The notes beneath the pieces are model-generated. The model made no database searches. It was given only the letters and a program-made list of their open reading frames with translations, and was not told the DNA's origin. 64,000 bases of DNA. It comes from Maritimibacter sp. DP1N21-5. Lineage in GTDB: Bacteria; Pseudomonadota; Alphaproteobacteria; Rhodobacterales; Rhodobacteraceae. The DNA lies in NCBI RefSeq assembly GCF_019218295.1, contig NZ_JAHUZF010000006.1, positions 496,001 through 560,000 of the forward strand, written 5' to 3'. Shown in pieces: positions 52,259-61,896 of this stretch. Within the stretch, counting starts at the first letter, position 1. The number at the start of each line of letters is the position of its first letter. Made by a program: the position numbers and the translations under genes.

Positions 52259-52516
52259 ATGACCCCATCACTGATTGCCGGATGCGCCTGGGTGCTGGCC
52301 GCCTGTCTCATCGCGCCTTTGCCCATTCGAAAGCAGATCCTGCCGGGAACCGTTCTGGGTCTGGGCGGGATCGCGCTCCTGTTCTGGATCGGGGCCGAGA
52401 ACGGCTGGCTCTGGACCGCCGTGGGGCTCTTTGCCTTCGGGTCGCTGTTTCGCAACGGGTTCAAGGCGATCCCGGCGCTGATGCGTGGCGAAAAGCTTGA
52501 AATTCCGGACCACTGA
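52259..52516 (+). CDS. DUF2484 family small membrane protein
   Basis: An 85-residue protein with three hydrophobic segments ([50 protein letters not shown]) and the C-terminal [22 protein letters not shown] typical of DUF2484. In Rhodobacterales this gene commonly lies between murC and murB, and here it directly precedes murB, so it marks the resumption of the dcw cluster. Its function is not known; a supporting role in cell-wall synthesis is suggested by position only. Confidence 0.82.
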   Translation: MTPSLIAGCAWVLAACLIAPLPIRKQILPGTVLGLGGIALLFWIGAENGWLWTAVGLFAFGSLFRNGFKAIPALMRGEKLEIPDH

Positions 52517-52587
52517 GGCGGACGGAGAGCGGTTCGTCGCCAAACCGCACCTTGCGGGGCCTGTGTGCAGGCGTTACCCATCCCGCC

Positions 52588-53517
52588 ATGACCCAGTCTC
52601 TGCCTCAACCCCGCGGGGCGCTCACGCCCGACCGTGACCTGTCCTCGCTCACATGGATGCGCGTGGGCGGGCCTGCGGACTGGTTATTCCAACCTGCGGA
52701 CATGGACGATCTGGCGGACTTTCTTGCGGCGCTCGACCCTTCGGTGCCGGTCTTTCCCATGGGCGTTGGCTCCAACCTGATCGTGCGGGACGGCGGCATC
52801 CGGGGCGTGGTGATCCGTCTCGGGCGGGGGTTCAACGAGATCGGCGTCGCCGGGCAGATGGTGAGCGCGGGGGCCGCCGCGCTCGATGCCCATGTGGCGA
52901 AGAAGGCGGCGGCGGACGGCGTAGACCTCACCTTCCTGCGCACGATCCCCGGCTCGATCGGCGGGGCCGCGCGGATGAACGCCGGGTGCTACGGCACCTA
53001 TATGGCTGACGTCTTTCGCGAGGCAGAAGCGGTCACGCGGTCGGGCGAGCGGGTGACGCTCACGCCCGCGGACATGAAATTCGCCTACCGCCAGACGGAG
53101 CTTCCACCCGATATGATCATCACGCGGGTTACGATGGCGGGGCCGGCGGGTGATCCTGACGCGCTCGAGGCGCGGATGACCGAGCAGCTTGCGAAACGGG
53201 ATGCAAGCCAGCCGACCAAGGATCGCACGGCGGGATCGACCTTTCGCAACCCTGCGGGCTATTCCTCGACAGGGCAGGCGGACGATACCCATGAACTGAA
53301 GGCCTGGAAGGTGATCCAGGACGCCGGGATGCGCGGGGCACGGCTGGGCGGGGCCGTGATGAACGAGATGCACGCGAACTTCCTGACCAACGCCGGGGGC
53401 GCCACGGCAGCCGACCTCGAAAATCTGGGCGAAGCCGTGCGAAAAAAGGTTTACGAAACCAGTGGCCTGACCCTACAATGGGAAATCATGCGGGTCGGAG
53501 AACCCGGCAAAGAATGA
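52588..53517 (+). CDS. murB: UDP-N-acetylenolpyruvoylglucosamine reductase MurB
   Basis: A 309-residue FAD enzyme that reduces UDP-GlcNAc-enolpyruvate to UDP-MurNAc. [15 protein letters not shown] and [24 protein letters not shown] bind [20 protein letters not shown] follows; AGSTFRNP carries the catalytic serine, and [19 protein letters not shown] the C-terminal substrate site. The ATG at 52588 fits the family; an upstream in-frame ATG adds 12 residues without a binding site. Confidence 0.95.
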   Translation: MTQSLPQPRGALTPDRDLSSLTWMRVGGPADWLFQPADMDDLADFLAALDPSVPVFPMGVGSNLIVRDGGIRGVVIRLGRGFNEIGVAGQMVSAGAAALDAHVAKKAAADGVDLTFLRTIPGSIGGAARMNAGCYGTYMADVFREAEAVTRSGERVTLTPADMKFAYRQTELPPDMIITRVTMAGPAGDPDALEARMTEQLAKRDASQPTKDRTAGSTFRNPAGYSSTGQADDTHELKAWKVIQDAGMRGARLGGAVMNEMHANFLTNAGGATAADLENLGEAVRKKVYETSGLTLQWEIMRVGEPGKE

Positions 53518-53535
53518 GCGCCGTGAAAACGGCGC
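53518..53535. promoter_or_regulatory. GNRA-capped hairpin between murB and ddl
   Basis: GCGCCGT-GAAA-ACGGCGC is a perfect 7-bp stem with a GAAA tetraloop, starting right at the murB stop. No T run follows on the plus strand, so it may stabilise the murB mRNA end or lie in a ddl leader rather than terminate. Confidence 0.45.
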
Positions 53536-53614
53536 CGCATAAGACAACGAACGACAATACTTTCGGATAATAAGCAGAAACGACCGAAAAATCGGTTGGC
53601 ACAAGAGGCAGACA

Positions 53615-54535
53615 GTGGGCGATGCGAGCAGGCAGGCCCTCAAAGTCGCGGTACTGAAAGGTGGACCTTCCGCAGAGCGGGAGGTGTCCTTGTCGTCTGG
53701 GCGCGAATGCGCCGCCGCGTTGAGGGGCGAAGGGTACGAGGTGGTCGAGCTTGACGCTGGCCCCGATCTCGTCACGCGTCTGTCCGAGATTTCCCCCGAT
53801 GTCGTCTTCAACGCCCTTCATGGCCGCTGGGGCGAAGATGGCTGCGTGCAGGGTATCCTCGAGTGGCTGAAGATCCCCTACACACACTCCGGCGTTCTCG
53901 CCTCGTCCATGGCGATGGACAAGGAAGTGACCAAGGTCATCCTGCGCAACGCGGGCCTGCCGCTTACCGCCTCGGTTCTGGCTCGGAAGGCCGAGATCGA
54001 GGCTGCCCATGTGATGGACCCGCCCTATGTGGTGAAGCCCTTCAACGAAGGTTCTTCCGTTGGCGTCTACATCGTGAACGAAGGCGCTAACACGCCGCCC
54101 AAGCTGTCGGACGACATGCCCGAGCGGCTGATGGTCGAGGCCTATATTCCCGGACGCGAGCTGACGACCACCGTCATGGGCGATCGTGCGCTCGGCGTGA
54201 CCGATATCATCTCGGACGGCTGGTATGACTACCATGCCAAGTATTCCGTCGGCGGATCGCGCCACGAAATCCCGGCCGACATTCCCGCCGCCATCACCGA
54301 GGCCTGCCTCGACTATGCCCTGCGCGCGCATGAGGCGCTGGGGTGCCGGGGCATTTCGCGCACCGATTTCCGCTGGGACGAGGCGATGGGACTCGACGGG
54401 CTCATCATTCTGGAGGTGAACACCCAGCCGGGGATGACGCCCACGTCGCTGGCGCCGGAACAGGCCGCCCATGCGGGACTTACCTTCGGGCAATTCTGCC
54501 GCTGGCTGGTGGAGGACGCGTCTTGCAACCGTTGA
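53615..54535 (+). CDS. ddl: D-alanine-D-alanine ligase
   Basis: A 306-residue ATP-grasp ligase making the D-Ala-D-Ala used by MurF. Motifs in order: [76 protein letters not shown], and [12 protein letters not shown] with [18 protein letters not shown] near the C-terminus. GTG start at 53615 with AGAGG nearby; 97 bases separate it from murB. Its end overlaps the ftsQ reading frame by 13 bases. Confidence 0.95.
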   Translation: MGDASRQALKVAVLKGGPSAEREVSLSSGRECAAALRGEGYEVVELDAGPDLVTRLSEISPDVVFNALHGRWGEDGCVQGILEWLKIPYTHSGVLASSMAMDKEVTKVILRNAGLPLTASVLARKAEIEAAHVMDPPYVVKPFNEGSSVGVYIVNEGANTPPKLSDDMPERLMVEAYIPGRELTTTVMGDRALGVTDIISDGWYDYHAKYSVGGSRHEIPADIPAAITEACLDYALRAHEALGCRGISRTDFRWDEAMGLDGLIILEVNTQPGMTPTSLAPEQAAHAGLTFGQFCRWLVEDASCNR

Positions 54536-55521
54536 TCGCCACACGTCCCAGCCATGTCCCGCCCCGCCGCGCGCCTGAAAGCGCCGCCGCGCCACATAGC
54601 GTGGAAGCGCCTGCGCCCATGAAACCCGGCTTCCTGTCCCGCCGCCGGGCGCAGACCTCGATCCGCCGCGATCCGGCGCCCTCGCGCTGGGCCTACCGCA
54701 TCCACCGCATGTGGCTCACGCCCTTCTACCGCATCCTGCTGCGCGTGGGGCTCCCGGTGTTTCTGGTCGCTGCGGTCACCTTCGGCTACATTTCCAACCC
54801 CGCGAACCGGACGGCCATCACCGACAAGGTGGCTGACGTGCGCGAGTCTATCGAGGGCCGCCCCGAGTTCGCCGTCAAGCTCATGGCCATCGAAGGGGCC
54901 TCGCCCGTGGTGGACGGAGCGGTGCGCGACCTTCTTCCTATAGACTTTCCGGTGTCTTCTTTCGACCTCGACCTTGATGCCATGCAGGCGCGCGTCGCCT
55001 CGCTCGACGTGATCGAGCATGTCTCGCTTCGTGTCCGGCCCGGCGGGGTGCTCGAGGTCTCCGTGACCGAGCGGGAACCCGCGGTTCTTTGGCGCCGAGC
55101 GGGCGGGATCGATATGCTGGACGCGACCGGCCACCGCGTCGCCTCGGTCACCGAACGCGCGGCGCGACCGGAGCTTCCCATGATCGCGGGGCAGGGCGCC
55201 GACGAGAGGGTGCGCGAGGCGCTCGCCATACTCGATGCCGCCGGCCCCATCACCCCGCGCATCCGCGGGCTCGTCCGGATCGGAGAACGGCGCTGGGACA
55301 TCGTGCTCGACCGCGGCCAGACCATCCAGTTGCCCGAGGTCGCGCCCGTTGCCGCCCTTGAACAGGTCCTTGCCCTCGACGAGGCACAGGACCTTCTGGG
55401 CCGCGACATCACCACCGTGGACATGCGCACCCCCGCGCGGCCCACGCTCCGCATGACGGAACCCGCCGTCGCCGAACTTCGCACAATCCGCAGCCAGACC
55501 ACCGGAGCCTCCCCCCGATGA
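54523..55521 (+). CDS. ftsQ: Cell division protein FtsQ
   Basis: A 332-residue bitopic protein: a basic cytoplasmic region rich in Arg and Pro (to ~residue 65), one membrane helix ([20 protein letters not shown]), a POTRA domain ([23 protein letters not shown]) and the FtsQ beta domain ([25 protein letters not shown]). It links early and late division proteins. The TTG at 54523 is favoured: GGAGG lies seven bases upstream, inside ddl. Later GTG 54601 and ATG 54619 would shorten the cytoplasmic part. It ends in an ATGA overlap with ftsA. Confidence 0.9.
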   Translation: MQPLIATRPSHVPPRRAPESAAAPHSVEAPAPMKPGFLSRRRAQTSIRRDPAPSRWAYRIHRMWLTPFYRILLRVGLPVFLVAAVTFGYISNPANRTAITDKVADVRESIEGRPEFAVKLMAIEGASPVVDGAVRDLLPIDFPVSSFDLDLDAMQARVASLDVIEHVSLRVRPGGVLEVSVTEREPAVLWRRAGGIDMLDATGHRVASVTERAARPELPMIAGQGADERVREALAILDAAGPITPRIRGLVRIGERRWDIVLDRGQTIQLPEVAPVAALEQVLALDEAQDLLGRDITTVDMRTPARPTLRMTEPAVAELRTIRSQTTGASPR

Positions 55522-56852
55522 CCATGCTCTACGAACAACAGCGTGCGATGCGCGCCATGCGCAAGACCGCGATGCAACGCGGCGTGATCGCGGTGCTCGA
55601 CATCGGCACGTCCAAGATCGGATGTCTGGTCCTGCGCTTCGACGGGCCCGAGAAGTCCCGGCCGAGCGACGGGGTGGGGAGCCTTGCGGGGCAGTCCGGG
55701 TTCCGCATCATCGGGGCCGCCACCACCCGGTCGCGCGGCGTGCGCTTCGGCGAGATCGACGCCATGCAGGAAACCGAGCGCGCGATCCGCACGGCGGTGC
55801 AGGCGGCGCAGAAGATGGCGAACATCCGGGTGGACCACGTGATCGCGACCTTCTCGGGGGCGAACCCGCGCAGCTACGGCGTGGCGGGCGAGGTCGAGGT
55901 CATAGGGCAGGCGGTCAGCGAAGAGGACATCGCCCGCGTGATGGCCAACTGCGACGTGCCCGATTTCGGCGAAGGGCGGGAGGTGATCCATGCCCAGCCG
56001 GTGAACTTCGCGCTCGACCATCGCTCCGGGCTTGGTGACCCGCGCGGCCAGATCGGCAAGTCGCTCGCCGTCGACATGCACCTCTTGACCGTCGATGCGG
56101 CCACGGTGCGCAATGTCTGCTACTGCATCAAGCGCTGTGACCTGGAACTCGCCGGGCTCGCCTCGTCGTCCTACACGGCGGGGATGTCGAGCCTTGTCGA
56201 GGACGAACAGGAGCTTGGCGCGGCCTGCGTCGACATGGGCGGCGGTGCGACCGGCGTGTCGATCTTCATGAAGAAACACATGATCTATGCCGATAGCGTG
56301 CGGCTCGGCGGCGATCACGTGACCTCGGACATCTCCAAGGGGCTTCAGGTGCCCATGGCCACTGCCGAGCGGATCAAGACCTTCTACGGCGGTCTCATGG
56401 CCACTGGCATGGACGACCGCGAAATGATCGAGATCGGCGGCGACACCGGGGACTGGGAACACGACCGGCGCACCGTATCGCGGTCGGAGCTCATCGGCAT
56501 CATGCGCCCCCGAGTCGAGGAGATACTCGAAGAGGTTCGCACACGACTTGATGCAGCGGGATTCGACCATCTGCCTAGCCAGCAGATCGTCCTGACGGGT
56601 GGCGCAAGCCAGATTCCGGGCCTGGATGGCCTCGCTCCCCGGATTCTCGGCAATCAAGTGCGCATCGGACGCCCCCTGCGCGTTCAGGGCTTGCCACAGG
56701 CCGCGACAGGTGCTGCATTCGCGTCGGCGGTTGGGCTTTGCCTGTTTGCCTCGAACCCTCAGGACGAATGGTGGGACTTTGATATCCCGGCCGAGTCCTA
56801 CCCGGCGAGAAGCCTGCGCTGGGCCGTCAAGTGGTTCAAGGACAACTGGTAA
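55518..56852 (+). CDS. ftsA: Cell division protein FtsA
   Basis: A 444-residue actin-like ATPase that tethers FtsZ to the membrane. VIAVLDIGTSKIGCLVLRF is the phosphate 1 loop; the 1C insertion with VDHVIATFSGANPRSYGVAGEV follows; CVDMGGGATGVSIF is phosphate 2; VLTGGASQIPGLDGLAPRIL is the adenosine motif. The C-terminal SLRWAVKWFKDNW is the amphipathic membrane-targeting helix. The start overlaps ftsQ (ATGA). Confidence 0.96.
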   Translation: MTMLYEQQRAMRAMRKTAMQRGVIAVLDIGTSKIGCLVLRFDGPEKSRPSDGVGSLAGQSGFRIIGAATTRSRGVRFGEIDAMQETERAIRTAVQAAQKMANIRVDHVIATFSGANPRSYGVAGEVEVIGQAVSEEDIARVMANCDVPDFGEGREVIHAQPVNFALDHRSGLGDPRGQIGKSLAVDMHLLTVDAATVRNVCYCIKRCDLELAGLASSSYTAGMSSLVEDEQELGAACVDMGGGATGVSIFMKKHMIYADSVRLGGDHVTSDISKGLQVPMATAERIKTFYGGLMATGMDDREMIEIGGDTGDWEHDRRTVSRSELIGIMRPRVEEILEEVRTRLDAAGFDHLPSQQIVLTGGASQIPGLDGLAPRILGNQVRIGRPLRVQGLPQAATGAAFASAVGLCLFASNPQDEWWDFDIPAESYPARSLRWAVKWFKDNW

Positions 56853-56894
56853 CCACCAGATATCGCTGGGAAGGCGAAATTTCGCGGATTCTTG

Positions 56895-56909
56895 CCGGGG
56901 AACCCCCGG
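56895..56909 (+). terminator. Possible attenuator hairpin between ftsA and ftsZ
   Basis: CCGGGG-AAC-CCCCGG, 43 bases after the ftsA stop, followed after ten bases by the T-rich CTTTTTCGTGTTTTTT. The T run is not directly adjacent, so termination would be weak. The 247-base gap suggests that ftsZ has its own promoter, which I could not locate. Confidence 0.4.
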
Positions 56910-57099
56910 ATGTTGGGACTTTTTCGTGTTTTTTGCGTGACCTAGCGGGCGAACGCCGCTAGAGTTGTGGGGAATAGGCAGACGCCGGATCATCCGGGAA
57001 CCACAACGCCGACGACAAGTCGGGCCACGGAGCGGGAAAATCCCGCGAAAGACGATAGTCACGCATGACGAAAGTCAAAGGACAGGCGGTAGAAAGATC

Positions 57100-58731
57100 A
57101 TGACATTGAACCTCACCATGCCGGGTCAGGACCAAGACCTTAAGCCCCGTATCACCGTGTTCGGCGTCGGGGGCGCTGGCGGGAATGCGGTCAACAACAT
57201 GATCGACAAGGCGCTCGAGGGCGTCGAGTTCGTCGTGGCCAACACCGACGCGCAGGCGTTGCAGCAGGCGAAAGCCCCGGCCCGCATCCAGATGGGTGTG
57301 AAAGTGACCGAAGGGCTGGGTGCCGGTGCCCGTGCCAGCGTCGGCGCCGCCGCTGCCGAAGAGTCGATCGAACAGATCGTCGATCACCTCGCTGGCGCGC
57401 ATATGTGCTTCATCACCGCCGGCATGGGCGGCGGCACCGGAACGGGCGCCGCCCCGATCATCGCGCAGGCCGCGCGTGAACTGGGCGTGCTGACCGTCGG
57501 CGTCGTGACCAAGCCCTTCCAGTTCGAAGGCGCGAAGCGTATGCGGCAGGCGGAAGAGGGCGTCGAAGCGCTCCAGAAGATGGTCGATACGCTGATCATC
57601 ATTCCGAACCAGAACCTGTTCCGTCTTGCCAACGAAAAGACCACCTTCACCGAAGCCTTCTCGATGGCCGACGACGTGCTCTATCAGGGTGTCAAGGGCG
57701 TGACCGATCTGATGGTGCGTCCGGGCCTCATCAACCTCGACTTCGCCGATGTGCGCGCGGTCATGGACGAGATGGGCAAGGCGATGATGGGAACCGGGGA
57801 AGCCTCTGGCGAAGACCGCGCCATTCAGGCTGCCGAAAAAGCCATCGCGAACCCGCTCCTTGACGAGATCTCGCTCAAGGGTGCGAAGGGCGTGCTCATC
57901 AACATCACTGGCGGCTACGACCTCACGCTCTTCGAACTCGACGAAGCGGCGAACCGCATCCGCGAAGAGGTGGATCAGGACGCCAACATCATCGTGGGCT
58001 CCACGCTCGACACCGACATGGAAGGCATGATGCGTGTCTCCGTGGTCGCCACCGGCATCGACGCCGTGGAAAGCCACGCCGACGTGCCGCTGCCGCGCCG
58101 CTCCTACTCGGAGCCGGTGGGCCGCGAAGCCCGCAGCGCTGCGGCTGCGCCCCGCGCGCAGGACCCCGAACCCGAGCCGGCCCCGGCCTACCAGCCGCAG
58201 GCCGAAGCGCAGCCCGCGCAGCACAGCTTCTTCGAGGAAGAGATCGACGCCACGGCCTATGCCGCCGAAGAGCAGGTCGAGAACATCTTCCCGGCAGAGG
58301 AAGCCGGCGACGACCAACCCGCTCCGGTGTTCCAGTCGCGTCAGGAACCGGCTTATCAGCCGGCGCCCCAGCCGCAACCGCAGCAGTATCAGCAGCCCGC
58401 GCAGCACTACCGGGAAGAGCCCGTGGCCCAGTTCGTCGCCCCCAAGGCGCCGCAACCCGGTCAGCCCTCGGCAGAAGCGCTGGCCCGTCTTGAAGCCGCC
58501 GTCAGCCGGACCCGTCCGGGTCAGGGCGGTCAGCCGGCCCCGCAGGGCGACGCCAAGCCGCGTTTCGGGATCAACTCACTCATCAACCGCATGACCGGGC
58601 AGGGCGCCGAAGCCCACGCCGAACGGCACGAGCCGCAGGCGGGCCATCAGAGCCGGCCGCAGGCCGCGCCGCATGACCCGGAACAGGAACGAGTGGAAAT
58701 CCCCGCTTTCCTGCGGCGCCAGGCGAATTGA
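57100..58731 (+). CDS. ftsZ: Cell division protein FtsZ
   Basis: A 543-residue tubulin-like GTPase that forms the Z-ring. The GTPase domain (residues ~18-335) has [25 protein letters not shown], the tubulin signature [14 protein letters not shown] and the T7 loop [14 protein letters not shown] long Pro/Gln/Ala-rich linker (~345-520) follows, as in other Rhodobacterales, then the conserved C-terminal peptide [10 protein letters not shown] that binds FtsA. Start ATG at 57100 is preceded by AGAAAGAT, a weak site. A terminator follows, so this ends the dcw cluster. Confidence 0.97.
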   Translation: MTLNLTMPGQDQDLKPRITVFGVGGAGGNAVNNMIDKALEGVEFVVANTDAQALQQAKAPARIQMGVKVTEGLGAGARASVGAAAAEESIEQIVDHLAGAHMCFITAGMGGGTGTGAAPIIAQAARELGVLTVGVVTKPFQFEGAKRMRQAEEGVEALQKMVDTLIIIPNQNLFRLANEKTTFTEAFSMADDVLYQGVKGVTDLMVRPGLINLDFADVRAVMDEMGKAMMGTGEASGEDRAIQAAEKAIANPLLDEISLKGAKGVLINITGGYDLTLFELDEAANRIREEVDQDANIIVGSTLDTDMEGMMRVSVVATGIDAVESHADVPLPRRSYSEPVGREARSAAAAPRAQDPEPEPAPAYQPQAEAQPAQHSFFEEEIDATAYAAEEQVENIFPAEEAGDDQPAPVFQSRQEPAYQPAPQPQPQQYQQPAQHYREEPVAQFVAPKAPQPGQPSAEALARLEAAVSRTRPGQGGQPAPQGDAKPRFGINSLINRMTGQGAEAHAERHEPQAGHQSRPQAAPHDPEQERVEIPAFLRRQAN

Positions 58732-58760
58732 TCGCCCTCGCGACACCAGAACACCTCGTG

Positions 58761-58789
58761 AAAGGGTCGGCCTTCGGGTCGGCCTTTTT
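58761..58789 (+). terminator. Rho-independent terminator after ftsZ
   Basis: AAAGGGTCGGCC (58761-58772) pairs with GGTCGGCCTTT (58777-58787) through a TTCG loop with G-U pairs, running into TTTTT. It closes the dcw cluster. Confidence 0.8.
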
Positions 58790-58907
58790 GCTTTTGTATC
58801 CGGCACTTATGGCCCGAGGCTCATGCCCTGCGGAACGGCTCCACCATATTTTGTCGGGGGCTGATTTTCCCGCGCCACATCGGGTGTTTTTTGGGCGGCA
58901 AACCATT

Positions 58908-58934
58908 TTGCCTCGAAAATATCTGTGCTAGAAA
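58908..58934 (+). promoter_or_regulatory. Candidate promoter of bamD-recN
   Basis: TTGCCT (58908-58913) and TAGAAA (58929-58934) with a 15-base spacer (16 if TTTGCC is read as -35), in the 269-base gap after the ftsZ terminator. A leader hairpin CCACCC/GGGTGG follows before bamD. Spacing is short, so this is tentative. Confidence 0.4.
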
Positions 58935-59000
58935 ACGACGCAACACAGGCTGGGGGGAGTTAGCCACCCGGTGAATCACTTGGGTGGGTAGGCGCAAGAC

Positions 59001-59909
59001 ATGCAGGGACAAGACCGCGTGATCCGGGGATCGAAGGTCCTCAAGACCGCTGCCGTGCTGGTGCTCGCCGCCTCGCTTTCGGCCTGTTCCGGCGGCGCGT
59101 CCGGCGGAGGCGGTATCGGTGGGTTCTTCGGCGGGCTCTTTGGCGACGATCGGGAAAAGAAGCCGATCGAGGATTTCACCGCAGAACAGATCTTTGCCCG
59201 CGCCGAATACGAACTCGAGAACAAGAACTTCGAGGAAGCCGCCCGCTGGTACGGCGAAGTCGAACGTCTTTACCCCTATACCGACCTGTCCAAGCGCGCC
59301 CTGATCATGCAGGCCTATGCCCATCATCAGGACAAGGAATACGAACAGGCGCGTGCCGCCGCGCAGCGTTTCGTCGATTTCTATCCGGGCGACGAAGACG
59401 CGGGCTATGCCACCTATCTCCTCGCGCTGTCCTACTATGACCAGATCGAAGACGTCGGCCGGGATCAGGGCCTGACCTTCCAGGCGCTTCAGGCGCTGCG
59501 CGACGTGATCGAGCTTTACCCCGATACCGAATACGCGCGCTCCGCCATTCTCAAGTTCGACCTCGCCTTCGACCATCTCGCGGCGAAGGAAATGGAGATC
59601 GGGCGCTACTACCTCAAGCGCAAGCATTACGCCGCCGCCGTGGCGCGGTTCCGCGTGGTGGTCGAACAGTTCCAGACCACGACGCAGACGCCCGAAGCGC
59701 TGCACCGCCTTGTGGAAAGCTACATTTCGCTCGGCCTGACCGACGAAGCGCAGACCGCCGGCGCAATCCTTGGCTACAACTTCCAGTCGACCGAGTGGTA
59801 CAAGGACAGCTTCAATCTGCTGACCAAGAACGGGCTCAAGCCGCAGGCCTCGGGCAACAACTGGCTTGCCGCGATCTACCGTCAGATGATCAAGGGCGAG
59901 TGGCTCTAG
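59001..59909 (+). CDS. bamD: Outer membrane assembly lipoprotein BamD
   Basis: A 302-residue lipoprotein precursor: signal peptide with lipobox LSAC, cysteine 29, then a Gly-rich linker (GGASGGGGIGGFFGG). The mature domain consists of five TPR-like repeats (FARAEYELENKNFEEAARWYGEVERLYP, KRALIMQAYAHHQDKEYEQARAAAQRFVDFYPG, and others). BamD is the essential partner of BamA in inserting outer-membrane proteins. It follows ftsZ directly, with no lpxC between them, and precedes recN by nine bases. Confidence 0.94.
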   Translation: MQGQDRVIRGSKVLKTAAVLVLAASLSACSGGASGGGGIGGFFGGLFGDDREKKPIEDFTAEQIFARAEYELENKNFEEAARWYGEVERLYPYTDLSKRALIMQAYAHHQDKEYEQARAAAQRFVDFYPGDEDAGYATYLLALSYYDQIEDVGRDQGLTFQALQALRDVIELYPDTEYARSAILKFDLAFDHLAAKEMEIGRYYLKRKHYAAAVARFRVVVEQFQTTTQTPEALHRLVESYISLGLTDEAQTAGAILGYNFQSTEWYKDSFNLLTKNGLKPQASGNNWLAAIYRQMIKGEWL

Positions 59910-59918
59910 GCATTCGTC

Positions 59919-61571
59919 ATGCTTCGCAGCCTAGACATCCGGGACATGCTCATCATCGACCGGCTGGAACTGGATTTCCGGCCGGGACTTAACGTTCTCA
60001 CCGGGGAAACGGGTGCGGGCAAGTCGATCCTGCTCGATTCGCTGGGGTTCGTGCTGGGCTGGCGCGGTCGTGCGGATCTCGTCCGTCAGGGCGCGGAAGA
60101 GGGCGAGGTCGTCGCCGTCTTCGACCTGCCCACGGGCCATCCGGCGCGCGCCGTTCTGGACGAGGCCGGGCTTCCCGTGCGCGATGAACTCATCTTGCGC
60201 CGGGTGAACCGCACGGGCGGCGCGAAAAGCGCCTGGGTCAATGACCGCCGTGCGTCGGGCGACGTGCTGCGCGCGCTGTCGGAAACCCTTGTCGAATTGC
60301 ACGGCCAACAGGACGATAAGGGTCTCCTGAACCCGCGCACACACCGTTTGCTCCTTGATCAGTTCGGTGCCCTGGAACCGAAGGTCGAGTCCGTGCGCGC
60401 GGCATGGAAGGCGCTCTCCGCTGCTCGCAAGGCGCGCGAAGCGGCCGAGGCCCGCCTCGCCGCCGCCCGCGAGGAAGAGGACTTCCTGCGCCATGCCGGC
60501 GGCGAGCTTGAAAAACTGGACCCGCAGCCCGGCGAGGAGGCCGACCTTGATGCCCGCCGCCGCCTCATGCAGGCCGGGCAGCGCATCGGCGAGGACGTGG
60601 CGAAGGCCGCGCAGTCGCTCGGACCGGGTGAAGGGGCGGAAGGGCGGATGGGCGATGCCCTTCGCTGGCTCGAAGGGGTCGCCGACCGGGCGGGCGAGAC
60701 GCTCGATCCGGTGATCGAGGCCCTCAACCGCGCGCTTGTCGAACTGGGCGAGGCGATGCAGGGCGTCGAGGACGCGATGGAAACGCTCGCCTTCGACCCG
60801 ATGGAGCTTGAGCGCACCGAGGAGCGCCTGTTCGCCATCCGGGGTCTGGCACGCAAGCATGGCGTCGCGCCCGACGACCTCGCCGCCTTCGCGACCGACA
60901 TCGCCGAAAAGCTCGCCGCGCTCGACAAGGGCGAAGGCGACATTGCCGAGCTGACCAAGGCGGAAACGGCAGCACTTGCTGCCTATGACGCGGCTGCGGC
61001 GGCGCTGACCGGGGCCCGCACCGAAGCGGCCACCCGGCTCGATGCGGCGATGGGCGCCGAGCTTGCGCCGCTCAAGATGGAGCGCGCGGTCTTCACCACC
61101 GAGATCGCGGCAGGAGACGCGGGGCCCGAGGGGCGCGACGAGGTGACCTTCACCGTCGCCACCAACCCGGGCGCACCGGCGGGCGCGCTCAACCGGATCG
61201 CCTCAGGAGGTGAACTCTCGCGTTTCCTGCTGGCGCTCAAGGTCTGCCTGACACGGGATGCCGAAGGGCTGACGATGATCTTCGACGAGATCGACCGGGG
61301 CGTGGGCGGGGCCACCGCCGATGCGGTCGGGAGGCGGCTCAAGGCGCTCGCCGACGAAGGGGGGCAGGTGCTGGTCGTCACCCATTCGCCGCAGGTCGCG
61401 GCGCTTGGTGCCCATCATTGGCGGGTGGCCAAAGCGGTCGAGAACGATATGACCCTGTCGCGGGTCACGCCCTTGGGCGCGACCGAGCGCGTGGACGAGA
61501 TCGCGCGCATGATCTCCGGCGACACGATCACCGACGAGGCCCGCGCCGCGGCGGCGAGCCTTCTGGGCTAA
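59919..61571 (+). CDS. recN: DNA repair protein RecN
   Basis: A 550-residue SMC-like ATPase for double-strand break repair. MLRSLDIRDMLIIDRLELDF with Walker A GETGAGKS (residues 29-36), the RecN-specific LVELHGQQDDKGLLNPRTH, a central coiled coil (~165-390), then signature IASGGELSRFLLALKV, Walker B LTMIFDEIDRGVGG and VVTHSPQVAALG. No GAAC-N7-GAAC box was seen upstream; it is probably co-transcribed with bamD. Confidence 0.95.
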   Translation: MLRSLDIRDMLIIDRLELDFRPGLNVLTGETGAGKSILLDSLGFVLGWRGRADLVRQGAEEGEVVAVFDLPTGHPARAVLDEAGLPVRDELILRRVNRTGGAKSAWVNDRRASGDVLRALSETLVELHGQQDDKGLLNPRTHRLLLDQFGALEPKVESVRAAWKALSAARKAREAAEARLAAAREEEDFLRHAGGELEKLDPQPGEEADLDARRRLMQAGQRIGEDVAKAAQSLGPGEGAEGRMGDALRWLEGVADRAGETLDPVIEALNRALVELGEAMQGVEDAMETLAFDPMELERTEERLFAIRGLARKHGVAPDDLAAFATDIAEKLAALDKGEGDIAELTKAETAALAAYDAAAAALTGARTEAATRLDAAMGAELAPLKMERAVFTTEIAAGDAGPEGRDEVTFTVATNPGAPAGALNRIASGGELSRFLLALKVCLTRDAEGLTMIFDEIDRGVGGATADAVGRRLKALADEGGQVLVVTHSPQVAALGAHHWRVAKAVENDMTLSRVTPLGATERVDEIARMISGDTITDEARAAAASLLG

Positions 61572-61581
61572 GGAACGGCTC

Positions 61582-61896
61582 TCAGTCGCGCGGCCGATCC
61601 ACATCTTCCTCGCGCACTTCCTTGTCTGACGGGGGCACTTGAAGCGACCGGGGCGGCGGCATGTGACCGGGCCCGAAGAACTTGCGCCAGAGCGGGCGAA
61701 TGTCCATCGCGGCCACCGCGACCCCCAGGGGCAACATCCAGAAGCCGATGACCGGCAGGAAACCGAAGACACCCCCGACCATCAGAAGCAGCCCCACCAG
61801 GACCCGCGTGCCGGGGGGCAAGCGGTGCTCTGCATGGTGCAGGGTCCGGTTCCAGATGCGTCTGATTGTCTCTGCGTTGACCTTTGGTCGTTTCAC
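61582..61896 (-). CDS. Small membrane protein of unknown function
   Basis: A 104-residue protein with a basic N-terminus, two closely spaced membrane segments (RVLVGLLLMVGGVFGFLPVIGFWMLPLGVAVAAMD divided at the Pro) and a Pro-rich charged tail. Similar small proteins are common in this group and lack an assigned role. Its start overlaps the stop of the FAD oxidase gene by four bases, so it is co-translated with it. It is convergent with recN, ten bases away. Confidence 0.7.
   Translation of the reverse strand: MKRPKVNAETIRRIWNRTLHHAEHRLPPGTRVLVGLLLMVGGVFGFLPVIGFWMLPLGVAVAAMDIRPLWRKFFGPGHMPPPRSLQVPPSDKEVREEDVDRPRD

Noticed and set aside
59836..59918. LexA box upstream of recN
   Set aside because: No GAAC-N7-GAAC or GTTC-N7-GTTC element was found in the bamD-recN gap or just before it.
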